Below, one piece after another: positions 8,671 through 9,022 of a stretch of 9,022 bases of DNA (position 1 is its first letter; every line of letters begins with the position of its first letter). Under the pieces are notes generated by a model. The model was not told where the DNA came from. It saw nothing but the letters and a program-made list of their open reading frames with translations, and did not search any database. The stretch is from Alphaproteobacteria bacterium (GTDB lineage: Bacteria; Pseudomonadota; Alphaproteobacteria; ATCC43930; CGMCC-115725). The DNA lies in assembly GCA_030039775.1 (NCBI GenBank), contig JASHUX010000174.1, positions 1-9,022 on the forward strand. Reading direction: 5' to 3'. The translations under genes were made by a program, and so were the position numbers.

Positions 8671-9022
8671 TCAGGAGACAAAGGGCATCGGATCCGGATC
8701 TTCGCCCAGCGCCGACTTCAGCACCGCGAAGTGAATCGCCTCGTCGCCGAGGATACTGCCCGCCGCCTTGGCGAGATCGCGGTTCTGGAACACGGGGATG
8801 GCGCCGAGATAAGCCGAGACCGCGCCCTTCTCCAATCCCGCCGCAAAACGCAGCACGTCGGTCTGGTTGTGGAGCGCGCCGGTCGGGAAGCCGTAGTCGG
8901 CCGTCGCCTTGGCCATCACCGGCGTGCCGCCGAGCTTGGTTAGGGTCGCCGCCAACACTTCGGCGTGCTTCTTGTGGTCGCTCTGGAACTTGACCGCGAC
9001 CTTGAGAACTGGCGCTTGGAGC
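8671..9022 (-). CDS. Ferritin-like domain protein, C-terminal part; 5' end outside window
   Basis: The frame is open to the right edge, giving 117 codons including the stop. A GTG at 8958 could be read as a start, but the coding pattern continues upstream of it (KFQSDHKKHAEVL), so it is internal. The visible part is the second half of a four-helix ferritin-like fold: a helix with SDHKKHAEVL, then a helix with LEKGAVSAYLGAIP, and a final helix with DEAIHFAVLKSALG. The Glu and ExxH-type residues are candidate di-iron ligands. It resembles the ferritin-like family that includes plant desiccation-related protein Pcc13-62 (Pfam Ferritin_2), whose bacterial members are often exported; the signal peptide, if any, is outside the window. 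The function is not established: it could be iron or redox related, or stress linked. It lies immediately upstream of the cytochrome c gene, probably in the same operon. Confidence 0.85.
   Translation of the reverse strand, partial: LQAPVLKVAVKFQSDHKKHAEVLAATLTKLGGTPVMAKATADYGFPTGALHNQTDVLRFAAGLEKGAVSAYLGAIPVFQNRDLAKAAGSILGDEAIHFAVLKSALGEDPDPMPFVS

Overview
The window is ordinary chromosomal DNA from a high-GC alphaproteobacterium, most likely of the order Hyphomicrobiales (Rhizobiales). This rests on base composition, the strongly GC-biased third codon positions, the protein sequences (GuaB, RlmE, Ppx and a 98-residue protein of a type I associate with alphaproteobacteria), and the guaB / rsmB-guaA / ppx-rlmE neighbourhood, which I recall from that group. 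Genus and species cannot be fixed by eye. I see no tRNA, rRNA, CRISPR array, insertion sequence, phage gene or toxin-antitoxin pair.

Layout from left to right: the 5' part of guaA (minus, runs off the left edge); rsmB (minus), whose stop overlaps the guaA start as ATGA; a 98-residue protein of unknown function (plus), divergent from rsmB; an acyl-CoA dehydrogenase-fold flavoprotein (minus), convergent with the 98-residue gene and sharing a CTAG double stop; an exported S10 serine carboxypeptidase-like protein (plus), divergent from the flavoprotein; guaB (minus), convergent with the peptidase with one base between the stops; a 121-base intergenic region holding a probable terminator for the ppx-rlmE unit and a good sigma-70-type promoter for guaB; rlmE (minus); ppx (minus), joined to rlmE by a TGATG overlap; a small exported class I cytochrome c (minus); and the 3' part of a ferritin-like protein gene (minus, runs off the right edge) just upstream of the cytochrome.

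Functionally, guaB (IMP to XMP) and guaA (XMP to GMP) form the guanine branch of purine synthesis. rsmB and rlmE are rRNA methyltransferases, and ppx acts on polyphosphate or the alarmone pppGpp, so much of the window concerns nucleotides and ribosomes. The three genes between guaB and rsmB (98-residue protein, flavoprotein, peptidase) alternate in strand, have no evident link to each other, and look like an accessory insert in a conserved core locus. The cytochrome and ferritin-like genes probably form a separate translationally coupled pair.

The window is densely coded: the largest gaps are 121, 99, 58 and 41 bases. I found no convincing undescribed system. The points most worth checking are the function of the 98-residue protein, the orphan flavoprotein, the cytochrome/ferritin-like pair, the two TTG starts, and the very tight convergent gene ends.
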